Positions 35,701 through 42,802 of a DNA stretch of 64,000 nucleotides are shown here, piece after piece. Numbering within the stretch: the first letter of the stretch is position 1; each line of letters starts with the position of its first letter. The DNA comes from RGIG5579 sp045655865. Lineage in GTDB: Bacteria; Bacillota; Clostridia; Oscillospirales; SIG627. The position numbers and the translations under genes were made by a program. Under the pieces are notes generated by a model. The model was given only the letters and a program-made list of their open reading frames with translations. It did no database searches and was not told the origin of the DNA. The DNA lies in assembly GCA_045655865.1 (NCBI GenBank), contig JAZOQB010000046.1, positions 1 through 64,000 of the forward strand, written 5' to 3'.

Positions 35701-36680
35701 CGTTGTATCTTTTGGCAGAGTAAATCGATGTCCTTTTTTGAAGTTATCAAAGACGCGATAACCGCTGTTGTTTTCTCATTTTCCGATACTACGTCTACTT
35801 TAAGCTGCGGTAAAACTTCCTTTTTCCGCAAAAGAGAAAACACAAAATCAACAAGCCTTTTGCAAAAGAAATATAACGGAACTGCTAACAACAAAACCAG
35901 GACAGGTTTCCGAATGGTCCACGAAAATTCCCACAACAAAATTAAGAAGAATAAAACAAGGATAGGAAAATAAATCCTACACCTTTTATTTTCTTCAAGA
36001 AATTTTCCAATGTGAACACCTTGTTTCTTTGCGCTCTCCAGCTTTTCCCTGCAAAGCTTTTCACTCGTCTTATTTTTTCGTCGAGCTTCCTTTTTAATTC
36101 TTTCTTTATATAGTGCTTGAGTTGCCCGTGTCATGTTGGGGTAAATTCCAGCAGGATCATAACGAAGGTATTGCTCAAGAGGCGAAAAACCGATGGCAAA
36201 CGATTCAAAGTCGACATTCATAAAATTGTGCAGCAAAGTGAATAGCCTGGGAATATTCTTTTCGTCCCCTTCAGCAGAAAGACGTATCTCTTCTGCAAGC
36301 ACGATCAAAAACACGCTTTTCAGGCTATTTAATTCTTTCTCTGTCACCTCTTTCTCCGCGGTAAGAGAGACAAAAAAAGCATGAATATCCTCTTTGCTTC
36401 CTTCAAAATCTTCACAGGAAAACAAACATTTTACTACCTGAAGTGTCTGTTCTGTTGTGAAAAAACAGCGAAAATCAATTCCCGAAATACAGGTTTTCAA
36501 AAATGAAAAGTTTTCTGCGAGCCATCTTCCGGGAATCGTACTGTTATCTGCAAGATCCGCACACTTTTTAATAAGTGCTATGTTCTCACGCAAACGTTCC
36601 ATGAGTTTTGTCGTACTCATTCCGCGGGCGGGTCTCTTCTCAACGCCTTTTACCAGATTTTTTATTTTTTCTGATGTCAT
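29718..36680 (-). CDS. Cyclic beta-1,2-glucan synthase-type enzyme (GT84-glycoamylase-like-GH94)
   Basis: A 2320-residue membrane enzyme. The ATG at 36680 follows AGGTGAG; a start 38 codons upstream has no site. Domain order: N-terminal region; a pair of membrane helices (about 236-275); a glycosyltransferase domain with LITLDGDTE (DxD near 440) and the acceptor motif RLHRWIRGD; further helices (about 630-790); a glycoamylase-like domain (PTNIGLYLASLIAAWDFG near 880); a long beta-rich part; and a C-terminal GH94 phosphorylase domain with GDWNDGMNL near 2058 and WYTGAAGWYG. This is the NdvB/Chv-type plan that builds linear beta-1,2-glucan on the protein and cyclises it. No exporter (NdvA-type ABC) is adjacent. 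Confidence 0.9.
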   Translation of the reverse strand: MTSEKIKNLVKGVEKRPARGMSTTKLMERLRENIALIKKCADLADNSTIPGRWLAENFSFLKTCISGIDFRCFFTTEQTLQVVKCLFSCEDFEGSKEDIHAFFVSLTAEKEVTEKELNSLKSVFLIVLAEEIRLSAEGDEKNIPRLFTLLHNFMNVDFESFAIGFSPLEQYLRYDPAGIYPNMTRATQALYKERIKKEARRKNKTSEKLCREKLESAKKQGVHIGKFLEENKRCRIYFPILVLFFLILLWEFSWTIRKPVLVLLLAVPLYFFCKRLVDFVFSLLRKKEVLPQLKVDVVSENEKTTAVIASLITSKKDIDLLCQKIQRFQVNNFEKGDRIFFGLLCDLPEKTKETVPEDAELFDYLNQKISEMNQNKEVFFAFLRRRCYHKSENSFVGWERKRGAIEQLISFLGGQPLDKQVEMFGVGDQIVGSRYLITLDGDTELGIGQAKRLIGFAAHPLNQPVIGIRRGKKVVISGHGIIQPKITSSLLEKITTPFGKIYGNGSGEIFYASASYDTMQSLFGEGNFCGKGIIHVGAYNEVMHDFLPEQKILSHDMPEGAMLRCGLATNEYFADSSPQSTISHYKRLHRWIRGDVQNLSIIFKIPPRRAWFAIENVLSYLTPICELLFLFVSGFYGRLTAGICALLVLLFHCEGTLITGTGFLLSGNWEHFNRRFSTRMRNLILNSFYQGFLSLSAIAFETVYFLDAVFRSLYRMTVSKKRLLQWQVYSPLSRGKDPFLFFLPSILLTTGFLFFCRSLVAFLYAILWLLFPFLSLFLSLPYKKVKRWSKKEKEYLTDLAAKEFRFFQECVGEKTNFLPPDNIQLDPLEKIAMRTSPTNIGLYLASLIAAWDFGLLNAGELCRSLKKTLEVTKRLERYGGHLYNWYDLNTLNVIGERFISTVDSGNYIASLITVYQALEDLEKKDSSAREVRQMIKAEIDGANFALLYDYDRNLFRVGLVPDDNRKGGPDYDLYMSEARITSFLAISLGQIGPGHWFRLSRPLLSYSGRVGLGSWTGTAFEYFMPPLFLPVIENSLEDESLDFALFCQKKFNAHCTAEKPIFGISESGYSLTDAQGNFQYKAFGAPMLSVQTGEYYPKIISPYSSFLMLERKDKTVLANLMIMEEMGLIGPYGFFESCEFGSNFLGDWTVVQSYMAHHKGMSMVALANAVKDEIFVKRFLSFADFDAKKELLAERFPLEGRVMRKKRSLQAPPLSAAPGETEILSMEDGGKNGKLLTDGKMSLVALDNGKNRILYQEMDLVDPKKGGISCRVKLGEIALDFNTIDPKGKLVRFGTDFVEYVIVRQKVSIVLRMQLLGGKNAMSLRLEVNGYNGPCQIEFSFDAMIQKEGEYQAHPAFQALALEGKSDGKNLVICRRGVEKHRYLHLVSKMPFKTSIQGKNGEGKFFTRMLHHPKVSISFSFGTAESLVLPIVLLPSDKESPTDIFSALDGSYFPSKDLQQKGLARILHLDEICFYDENVLSLEKQILPLLWKQRRILQVEHPAGETCDFLWKFGISGDFPMICVWLDENHRHSMDIADKLIRVQKKFHLAGLPIDLVILHKQSGGYFNQFREDLTGFVTKYHCEFVLGRHPGIHFAEVSSTKEIEQFALLSLETFGFPEFGETLLQEVAFSPEMNVKFPKENQVETVGQLQERGFLLEKNKFSPPVPFSHIVSNRMIGFVCDQNSLGFTWFRNSGLNRISKWESLPEDGTGEKVYLRMGEKVFDLISLAEAVEYRKHFAIYRGTILKEAYQVVVSASEFLSAKLFFVNLSSGLSEKGQLIFSFVPAMGKRDDRNILLSAKDDFVSFSSAILGEIGGFGWFCSRGETLDVTTSGERLNFAFSAREESTFFLGGASNEEHLRFLKRAVKNVTVEELLTREKEFSESLFPEKFSSTQSFWIHYQAVHSRFFGRTGLYQSSGAYGFRDQLQDSLVFLDCNQEITRQHLLRASSHQFEEGDVQHWWHPIKVGSGNPGIRTLCSDDYLWLLYVSAEYLEKTGDTGLLEIPAPFLKGKGLRFDEKESYFIPERGERGTFREHLNRCARLFLSRGLGPHNLPPILSGDWNDGMNLIDGESVWLGLFGAVCLHRCQKYLDPQIQEKLPSFFQDLSFGIRESFNGVWFVRAFREDGSVLGGDVSLESECSIDLITQAFSAFYYSEFENTPYALPEEMVTSALRAAREILSDDKCRTTALFSKPFVMTSPTPGYIQRYCAGVRENGGQYTHAAVWFALALLEFGMKSQNFKLVQAGKDVAKLLDPFANLRLEHFRRYQREPYVLCGDVYTADGMRGHGGWSWYTGAAGWYGRLLKELEKLENLNEEISSVE

Positions 36681-36822
36681 ATACTCACCTGCCGCTTTTT
36701 TTAAATTTATTATGAGATTGTTTTGGTATCTGTATGCAAAATGAGCCGGTGGCGTGAAAATTTGTATTTTTAAAAAAGCCACATCACTTCTCAAGATAAG
36801 GAGAACTAAGAAAAATTATTGC

Positions 36823-36851
36823 TTGACAGCTTTTAAAATAAATGCTAAACT
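36823..36851 (+). promoter_or_regulatory. Sigma-A promoter of valS
   Basis: -35 TTGACA (36823-36828, consensus), 17-bp spacer, -10 TAAACT (36846-36851) preceded by TGC (extended -10). Transcription should start near 36858, at the beginning of the T-box. Confidence 0.75.
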
Positions 36852-36857
36852 AACAGT

Positions 36858-37114
36858 AATTTCAAAAGCTGTGATGAAGAGGACGCGACGCGGAAACCTC
36901 AGAGAAATGACGGTTGGTGCAAGTCATCGGTGCAAGCGTTGAGTTGTAGCTTCGGAGCTGAGAGGAAGAAACCTTTAGGAAGTAAAACCTCTCCGTGACT
37001 GCTGCGTCAAAGCATAAGGATTGTTAGATCCTGAGAGGCTGATCATTCAGCAATTTGAGTGGTACCGCGGGTGTTGATCTTTCACTCGTCTCAAAGAAAT
37101 CTTTGGGACGAGTG
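36858..37114 (+). ncRNA. T-box riboswitch of valS
   Basis: The leader contains GATGAAGAGGA near its start and the distal stem I element GGTTGGTGCAAG (36912-36923). The T-box core TGGTACCGCG lies at 37060-37069 and would pair with the tRNA acceptor end. A 14-bp terminator stem CACTCGTCTCAAAG with its complement (37083-37114, loop AAAT) and T run closes the leader. A valine codon (GTT at 36943 or GTA at 36946) is available in the expected 3' strand of the specifier loop, but the exact specifier was not fixed. Uncharged tRNA-Val should block termination. Confidence 0.95.
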
Positions 37115-37119
37115 TTTTT
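37083..37119 (+). terminator. T-box terminator before valS
   Basis: A 14-bp stem with one G-T pair, AAAT loop, and TTTTT at 37115-37119. It competes with the antiterminator that includes the T-box core. Confidence 0.9.
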
Positions 37120-37176
37120 CTTTCCCAGAAAAAGATTACAAAATACAAATTATAAATCCAAAAATCGAGGTTTACT

Positions 37177-39807
37177 ATGGCAGAATTACTGGAAAAGAAT
37201 TACGATCCGAAAAGTTTTGAAGACCGTCTTTATCGAAATTGGTCAGATAAGGGATACTTTTCTCCAAACACCGATGCCAACGCACCGGCCTACACCATTG
37301 TGATCCCCCCACCCAACATTACCGGACAGCTTCACATGGGTCACGCCTTAGACAACACTCTGCAAGACATTCTCATCCGCTATAAGAGAATGCGGGGCTT
37401 TTGCACCTTATGGCTCCCCGGTACCGACCATGCTTCCATCGCAACAGAAGCAAAAATTGTGGAAGCAATGCGAAAAGAAGGGGTCACCAAAGACGACATT
37501 GGTCGAGACGAATTTCTCAAGCGGGCATGGAAATGGAAAGAACAGTACGGCGGCAGAATCATTTCCCAATTGAAAAAATTAGGCTCATCCTGCGATTGGT
37601 CCAGGGAACGCTTTACCATGGACGAAGGTTGTTCCAAAGCGGTAAAAGAAGTATTTGTCCGTCTTTATGAAAAGGGCTTGATTTACCGCGGTGAGCGTAT
37701 CATCAACTGGTGCCCTCACTGCCTTACCTCTATTTCCGATGCAGAAGTAGAATACGAAGATCAAGCCGGTCATTTCTGGCACCTTCGCTATCCTTTCAAG
37801 GATGGATCCGGATATCTGGAACTTGCCACAACCCGCCCGGAAACTTTGCTGGGCGATACCGCTGTAGCTGTCAATCCAAACGATGAGCGCTATCAAAATG
37901 TGATCGGAAAAACGCTGATCCTCCCGCTGGTTGGCAGAGAGATCCCCGTTGTTGCTGACGACTACGTTGAAATGGATTTCGGAACCGGCGTAGTAAAAAT
38001 CACTCCAGCCCACGATCCGAATGACTTCGAAGTTGGAAAGCGTCACAACCTTCCCATCCTCACCTGCCTGACAGAGGATGCAAAGATTACCGAAGACTAC
38101 CCGAAATACGCCGGTATGGATCGGTATGAAGCGAGAAAAGCGATCGTTTCCGATTTGGAAAAAGAAGGCTTTCTTATTAAGACCGAGAACTATAATCACA
38201 ATGTTGGGACCTGCTACCGCTGCGGAACCACAGTAGAACCTCGTGTGTCCATGCAATGGTTCGTGAAAATGGAACCTCTGGCAAAACCTGCGATTGAAGC
38301 GGTAGAAAACGGCGATATTCGCTTTATCCCCGAACGATTCAGCAAAAACTATTTCCACTGGATGAGAAATATTCGTGATTGGTGTATCTCCCGTCAGCTC
38401 TGGTGGGGCCACCAAATTCCCGCCTTTTTCTGTGACGACTGCGGCGAGATGGTCGTTACCAAGGAAGAGAGCGCTATCTGTCCTGGTTGCGGAAAAGCCA
38501 TGAGACAAGATCCGGACACACTGGACACCTGGTTCTCCTCGGCTCTCTGGCCCTTCTCTACCCTGGGCTGGCCAGATAAGACAGAAGATCTTAATCGGTT
38601 TTACCCCACCAGCACTTTGGTGACCGGCTACGACATTATTACTTTTTGGGTGTCCAGAATGATCTTTTCCGGTCTGGAGTACATGGGCGAAAAGCCTTTC
38701 CAAGATGTTTTGATCCACGGTCTTGTTCGAGATGCCAAGGGCAGAAAAATGTCAAAATCCCTCGGCAATGGCATCGATCCTCTGGAGATTATCGACCAGT
38801 ACGGCGCAGATGCGTTACGCTTTGCACTTGCCAGCAACAATTCCCCGGGAAATGATATGCGATTCTCGGACGAAAGAATTGAATCCGCAAGAAATTTTGC
38901 CAATAAAATTTGGAATGCTGCCAGATTCATTTTAATGAACCTGGATATCGATTCTGTTGTTTCTCCCGAAACAGTGCCCGGGCTTGCCCTTGAAGACAAG
39001 TGGATCCTATCCAAATGGAATGACCTTGTAGCAGAGGTAAGTGAAAACATCGACCAATATGAACTGGGCGTTGCACTGGCAAAGCTTTACGATTTTATTT
39101 GGGATCAGTTCTGTGACTGGTACATCGAACTGGTCAAACCAAGACTTTTGGATTCAAATTGCGAAAACCGATTGGCTGCCCAGAACACTCTTGCCTTTGT
39201 GTTCTCATCAACCATGCAGCTTCTTCACCCATTCATGCCATTTATCACAGAAGAAATCTGGCAAAAATTCCCCCATCAGGGTGAGAGCATCATGATCTCT
39301 TCCTGGCCTGAAAAGAGGGATGCTCTCTCGTTTCGTGCGGAGGAAGAAGCGCTGCGCCGTATCTTGGATGTGATTTCCGCCATCCGTAACCGAAGAAGCG
39401 AAATGAACGTCCCCGCCTCTCGTAAGGTTCCGCTTTTCATTCAAACCGCTTTCCGAACTGACTTCGAAGACAGTGCCGCCTTCCTTACGCGACTTGCCGG
39501 TGCCAGCGAAATTTCTTTTGAAAAAGAATACGACGCTGAAAGTTGTGTTTCCATCGTCACCGATTCCGCCACTGTCTTTATTCCTCTTATGGAACTTTTA
39601 GACGCGGAAAAAGAGAAGGAAAGGCTTGGCAATGAAAAGAAGAAGGTTCTTCTTGAGATTGAGCGTGTGGAAAGCAAACTTTCCAATGAACAATTTGTCA
39701 ACCGCGCGCCTGAAAAAGTAGTAGCATTAGAACGGGAGAAGCTGAAAGGATATCAGGCTACCTTAGCAAACATTGAAGAAACTTTACAAATTTTCAATAA
39801 AAATTAA
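37177..39807 (+). CDS. valS: Valine--tRNA ligase
   Basis: An 876-residue class I synthetase. The HIGH motif is in PPPNITGQLHMGHALD near residue 45, and the editing domain (ATTRPETLLGDTAVAVNP) begins near 210. WCPHCLTSIS and CYRCGTTVEPRVS are zinc-like or structural cysteine pairs. KMSKS is in GRKMSKSLGN near 522, and the C-terminal coiled coil (LDAEKEKERLGNEKKK) spans about 805-870. GAGGT precedes the ATG. Expression is controlled by the T-box upstream. Confidence 0.98.
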   Translation: MAELLEKNYDPKSFEDRLYRNWSDKGYFSPNTDANAPAYTIVIPPPNITGQLHMGHALDNTLQDILIRYKRMRGFCTLWLPGTDHASIATEAKIVEAMRKEGVTKDDIGRDEFLKRAWKWKEQYGGRIISQLKKLGSSCDWSRERFTMDEGCSKAVKEVFVRLYEKGLIYRGERIINWCPHCLTSISDAEVEYEDQAGHFWHLRYPFKDGSGYLELATTRPETLLGDTAVAVNPNDERYQNVIGKTLILPLVGREIPVVADDYVEMDFGTGVVKITPAHDPNDFEVGKRHNLPILTCLTEDAKITEDYPKYAGMDRYEARKAIVSDLEKEGFLIKTENYNHNVGTCYRCGTTVEPRVSMQWFVKMEPLAKPAIEAVENGDIRFIPERFSKNYFHWMRNIRDWCISRQLWWGHQIPAFFCDDCGEMVVTKEESAICPGCGKAMRQDPDTLDTWFSSALWPFSTLGWPDKTEDLNRFYPTSTLVTGYDIITFWVSRMIFSGLEYMGEKPFQDVLIHGLVRDAKGRKMSKSLGNGIDPLEIIDQYGADALRFALASNNSPGNDMRFSDERIESARNFANKIWNAARFILMNLDIDSVVSPETVPGLALEDKWILSKWNDLVAEVSENIDQYELGVALAKLYDFIWDQFCDWYIELVKPRLLDSNCENRLAAQNTLAFVFSSTMQLLHPFMPFITEEIWQKFPHQGESIMISSWPEKRDALSFRAEEEALRRILDVISAIRNRRSEMNVPASRKVPLFIQTAFRTDFEDSAAFLTRLAGASEISFEKEYDAESCVSIVTDSATVFIPLMELLDAEKEKERLGNEKKKVLLEIERVESKLSNEQFVNRAPEKVVALEREKLKGYQATLANIEETLQIFNKN

Positions 39808-39815
39808 GTTAAAAT

Positions 39816-39852
39816 AAAAAAGAGTGCTCATCAATTATGAGCACTCTTTTTT
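39816..39852. terminator. Bidirectional intrinsic terminator between valS and ispF
   Basis: A 16-bp perfect stem (AAAAAAGAGTGCTCAT, loop CAATT, complement), A-rich on one side and T-rich on the other. Confidence 0.9.
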
Positions 39853-39868
39853 CAAACAATTATATTTG

Positions 39869-40363
39869 TTAGCCCTCCCCCGGAAGACGAGTCATGAGGC
39901 ATACTGCATAAGCGGCAATTCCCTCTTCACGCCCGGTGAAGCCAAGCTTTTCTTCCGTGGTAGCTTTCACATTGATCTGTTCCGCAGAAACCTGCAATAC
40001 TTCGGCTATCCTCTTTGTCATGAGGGGCAAATAAGATGCCAACTTCGGTTTTTGTGCGACCACAATGGCATCAATATTGGAAACGGTAAATCCTTTTTCT
40101 CTGCAAAGATCGGCGGTTTTCTTTAAAATGAATTCTCCGCTGACTCCGGAAAAAGCCTGATCGGTATCCGGAAAATGAATTCCGATATCACCCAGCGAAG
40201 AAGCACCAAGCATGGCATCAGCGATGGCGTGACAGAGGACATCTGCGTCAGAGTGTCCCAAGAGTCCGAGTGTGTGAGGCACCTCTACACAGCCAAGCAT
40301 CAACTTTCTTCCCGAAACCAATCGGTGAACATCGTATCCGTTTCCTATTCTAAACTCACCCAT
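39869..40363 (-). CDS. ispF: 2-C-methyl-D-erythritol 2,4-cyclodiphosphate synthase
   Basis: A 164-residue trimeric enzyme of the DOXP isoprenoid pathway. RIGNGYDVHRLV (Asp and His metal ligands) starts at residue 5, and GHSDADVLCHAIADAMLGA near 40 holds the other conserved residues. IVVAQKPKLASYLPLM and INVKATTEEKLGFTGREEGIAA are also typical. The ATG at 40363 overlaps the ispD end by eight bases. Confidence 0.96.
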   Translation of the reverse strand: MGEFRIGNGYDVHRLVSGRKLMLGCVEVPHTLGLLGHSDADVLCHAIADAMLGASSLGDIGIHFPDTDQAFSGVSGEFILKKTADLCREKGFTVSNIDAIVVAQKPKLASYLPLMTKRIAEVLQVSAEQINVKATTEEKLGFTGREEGIAAYAVCLMTRLPGEG

Positions 40364-41120
40364 TCTTCCGTTCCTCCAAAATGGCGCTGAGAATTCTCGC
40401 ATCCTCAGGTCTTGTTAATTTAAGATTACACGAAGATATCTGACAAAGCTTGATGGGAAACCCTGCATGCTCCGCCAAAGAGCAATCATCGGTGACGGCA
40501 ATGCCATCCTTTTCAGCAAGAGCAAGGGACACGCGATACAAATCACACTTAAAGACCTGCGGTGTCTGGACAGTAAACAATTCCTCGCGGGGGATCGTTT
40601 TCACAACCATATCCTTACCGTTACCCAACTTCACGGTATCTACCATTCTCTCAGCAGCGCAGGCAGCACCGTAACGTTTGGCAGCATCCAATAGGGACTG
40701 AATCGCTGAAGGCTTGATCAGTGGACGCGCTGCATCGTGAATTGCCACCAATTCTGCATTGCGATTTACGTAAGAAAAACCGTTTTTAACCGATTCCTGC
40801 CGTGTTTGTCCGCCGGTAACGACCCTTTTAAGCTTTGAGATGCAATTTGCTTGACACAGCTCCTGAATTTCTGCTTCTTCTCCCGATTTTGCGGTAATAA
40901 TAATTTCATCGATCCCCTCGCATTGTTCGAAAGCCTGAAGAGAATACAAAAGGCACGGATTTCCTGCAAGCAAAACCCGCTGCTTGGATACGCCACCCAT
41001 TCTTATACCGCTACCGGCAGCAGTGATAATAGCGGAGGCAAAGGGCCGCTTATTTCCATTTGGAAACAGGCGGTTGAGCTGATTTCGAAATTTAACAGCA
41101 GCAATCTCTATTCCGGTCAT
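40356..41120 (-). CDS. ispD: 2-C-methyl-D-erythritol 4-phosphate cytidylyltransferase
   Basis: A 254-residue CTP-dependent nucleotidyltransferase. AIITAAGSGIRMGGVSKQ is the nucleotide-binding loop (near residue 30), and VAIHDAARPLIKP near 120 and EELFTVQTPQVFKCDLY near 190 are the other conserved blocks. The N-terminus is about 25 residues longer than usual, so the true start might be downstream. Makes CDP-ME for IspE; ispF follows. Confidence 0.95.
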   Translation of the reverse strand: MTGIEIAAVKFRNQLNRLFPNGNKRPFASAIITAAGSGIRMGGVSKQRVLLAGNPCLLYSLQAFEQCEGIDEIIITAKSGEEAEIQELCQANCISKLKRVVTGGQTRQESVKNGFSYVNRNAELVAIHDAARPLIKPSAIQSLLDAAKRYGAACAAERMVDTVKLGNGKDMVVKTIPREELFTVQTPQVFKCDLYRVSLALAEKDGIAVTDDCSLAEHAGFPIKLCQISSCNLKLTRPEDARILSAILEERKNG

Positions 41121-41151
41121 ACTTCCCTCTCATTTCACAGTTTTCAATCTT

Positions 41152-41180
41152 ATTATAGTACACAATCTCTTGACTTTCAA
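41152..41180 (-). promoter_or_regulatory. Sigma-A promoter of ispD-ispF
   Basis: Minus strand: -35 TTGAAA (41175-41180), 17-bp spacer, perfect -10 TATAAT (41152-41157). Its -35 shares base 41175 with that of the divergent promoter. Confidence 0.8.
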
Positions 41181-41198
41181 GTCTCCATTTGCTAGAAT
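41170..41198 (+). promoter_or_regulatory. Sigma-A promoter of the substrate-binding lipoprotein gene
   Basis: -35 TTGACT (41170-41175), 17-bp spacer, -10 TAGAAT (41193-41198) preceded by TTTGC (extended -10). Confidence 0.78.
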
Positions 41199-41218
41199 AA
41201 AACAGAAAGTGGTGTATT

Positions 41219-42634
41219 ATGAAACAAAATACAAAGCGAATCTTGTCCGTGTTATTATGTATTACTTTACTTTTTCTCTCCGCCTGCGTTAGCTCTTCGA
41301 ATTTTCCAGAAATCCCGGAGATTCCCAAATCTACGGCTGATGGTGAGAATAATCCTTATTCTTCTCTTTTGGAGAACCTCCCACAACGAAATTTTGAGGG
41401 CGCATCTTTTCGAATTGCTACAGATTCCACCTCGATTTTGATGCCTACAAACGGAAGTAGCGTCGTTGGGAAAGAAAAGTACTTGCGAAACAAGGCAATT
41501 GAAGAAAAATATAACATTAGACTTACTCTCACGGAGGAAAGCGGACTTCCTACCATTGCCGAACGGGTCCGTTCCGAAGCCTTAGCCGGAACCGATTACT
41601 GCGATCTGGTTCTATTGGAAGCGACTCAATTTCAAGTCTTGGCCGCCGGTGACGCGCTGGTTAACGTTCATGCAGTCCCCTTTCTTGATCTGAAAGCGGA
41701 ATACTTCTATCAAGATGCGCTAAACTCTACTACTTTTGGCGCAAAAACCTATGGCCTAGCCGGAGACTTAACCTTAAATCCCGAAAACATTTATGCCGTT
41801 TTCTTTAACAAAAGTCTCTTATCAGAAAGCAGCCTTCCGGATCTTTACCAGATGGTCCATGAACATCAATGGGATTTCGCAAACTTTTTGCTTTACGCGG
41901 AAGAGGTTTATTCCCTAGGCCGAGCCAGTGGAATGCGCGTATATGGCTTTTCCTCTACAGAAAAAACAGAAGATTTGATTAAGATTTTCTGGGCCGCAAC
42001 CGGTGAACGCTTCCTTGCAAATGAATATGGCTCTCGCCCTCAATTGATATTCAACAACGATGTTACACGAACTTTTATCCAGCAATCTCGAAACCTTTTC
42101 TTTCAAAGTGTAGCTTATTTGAATAACCCAAGCTCCTCAACAGAAACATTTCGTAGTGGCTTAACACTGTTTCACATCGCTCCCCTTTCCTGTGCCAAAG
42201 AAATCACAGGATCCGGTATTAACTGGGGCGTTCTTCCTATCCCAAAGCTGGATATCAATCAGAGATCTTATTTTTCTTACATGAAGAACAACTTCACACT
42301 GGCAGGCTTTTCAAACGGAAGTCCGGATCTGGAGAAATCCGGCATCATTACCTCCGCTCTTTTTGCTGCGACACAGGATTTGACCCAGTCCCTATTTGAA
42401 CAAACCTACCTTAACCTGTATTTAAACGGGCCGGAAGACGTAAAAATGCTCTCTCTCATTGCATCCAGTCCTTACTACGATCCCGTAGAATTTTTTGGTC
42501 AGATCAACTCATCCTACACAGCCGCTACACAAACCTTGTTATATCGTGTTGTAGCCGCAGAAGGAAACTTTGATTCTCTATACGATCAGTATACCATTAT
42601 GTTCAATCGCTATTTGGATGAAAATTTTAGGTAA
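41219..42634 (+). CDS. Extracellular solute-binding lipoprotein (family 1-like)
   Basis: A 471-residue lipoprotein. The signal peptide (KRILSVLLCITLLFLSAC) ends in the lipobox LSAC near residue 22. Segments such as NKAIEEKYNIRLTLTEESG, GTDYCDLVLLEATQFQVLAAG and YAVFFNKSLL are reminiscent of type-1 ABC solute-binding proteins for sugars, but the match is loose. No permease or ATPase gene is adjacent, so it may work with a transporter elsewhere or act as a surface binding protein. It starts about 20 bases after its promoter, with a weak ribosome-binding site. Confidence 0.78.
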   Translation: MKQNTKRILSVLLCITLLFLSACVSSSNFPEIPEIPKSTADGENNPYSSLLENLPQRNFEGASFRIATDSTSILMPTNGSSVVGKEKYLRNKAIEEKYNIRLTLTEESGLPTIAERVRSEALAGTDYCDLVLLEATQFQVLAAGDALVNVHAVPFLDLKAEYFYQDALNSTTFGAKTYGLAGDLTLNPENIYAVFFNKSLLSESSLPDLYQMVHEHQWDFANFLLYAEEVYSLGRASGMRVYGFSSTEKTEDLIKIFWAATGERFLANEYGSRPQLIFNNDVTRTFIQQSRNLFFQSVAYLNNPSSSTETFRSGLTLFHIAPLSCAKEITGSGINWGVLPIPKLDINQRSYFSYMKNNFTLAGFSNGSPDLEKSGIITSALFAATQDLTQSLFEQTYLNLYLNGPEDVKMLSLIASSPYYDPVEFFGQINSSYTAATQTLLYRVVAAEGNFDSLYDQYTIMFNRYLDENFR

Positions 42635-42650
42635 CGGAAAGGAAAAACTC

Positions 42651-42752
42651 ATGAATAAGTGGAAAAAATGGTTCGTTCGAATTCTTGCCATCGTCCTGGC
42701 GCTGCTATTTGTCATTACCCTGTTCATTCAGCCCCTGATGAGTGGTTTCTAA
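42651..42752 (+). CDS. Small single-helix membrane protein (33 residues)
   Basis: The ATG at 42651 follows AAAGGAAAAACTC. The 33-residue product has a basic start (MNKWKKWFVR), one hydrophobic helix (about 11-28) and a short outer end. It begins 16 bases after the lipoprotein stop and ends before a shared terminator, so it is co-transcribed with it. The plan resembles tiny single-pass proteins of Gram-positives (such as the stressosome protein Prli42), but the sequence match is not close enough to name it. Confidence 0.6.
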   Translation: MNKWKKWFVRILAIVLALLFVITLFIQPLMSGF

Positions 42753-42770
42753 AAATCTGAATAATTGCAT

Positions 42771-42802
42771 AAAAAAAGCTGCGGTTGGTCCGCAGCTTTT
42801 TT
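42771..42802. terminator. Bidirectional intrinsic terminator between the lipoprotein unit and birA
   Basis: AAAAAAAGCTGCGG, loop TTGGT, CCGCAGCTTTTTT: a 13-bp stem. It overlaps the stop region of birA by two bases. Confidence 0.9.

Noticed and set aside
37585..38718. 377-codon minus-strand reading frame within valS
   Set aside because: Shadow of the valS coding strand; no start signal or homology seen.
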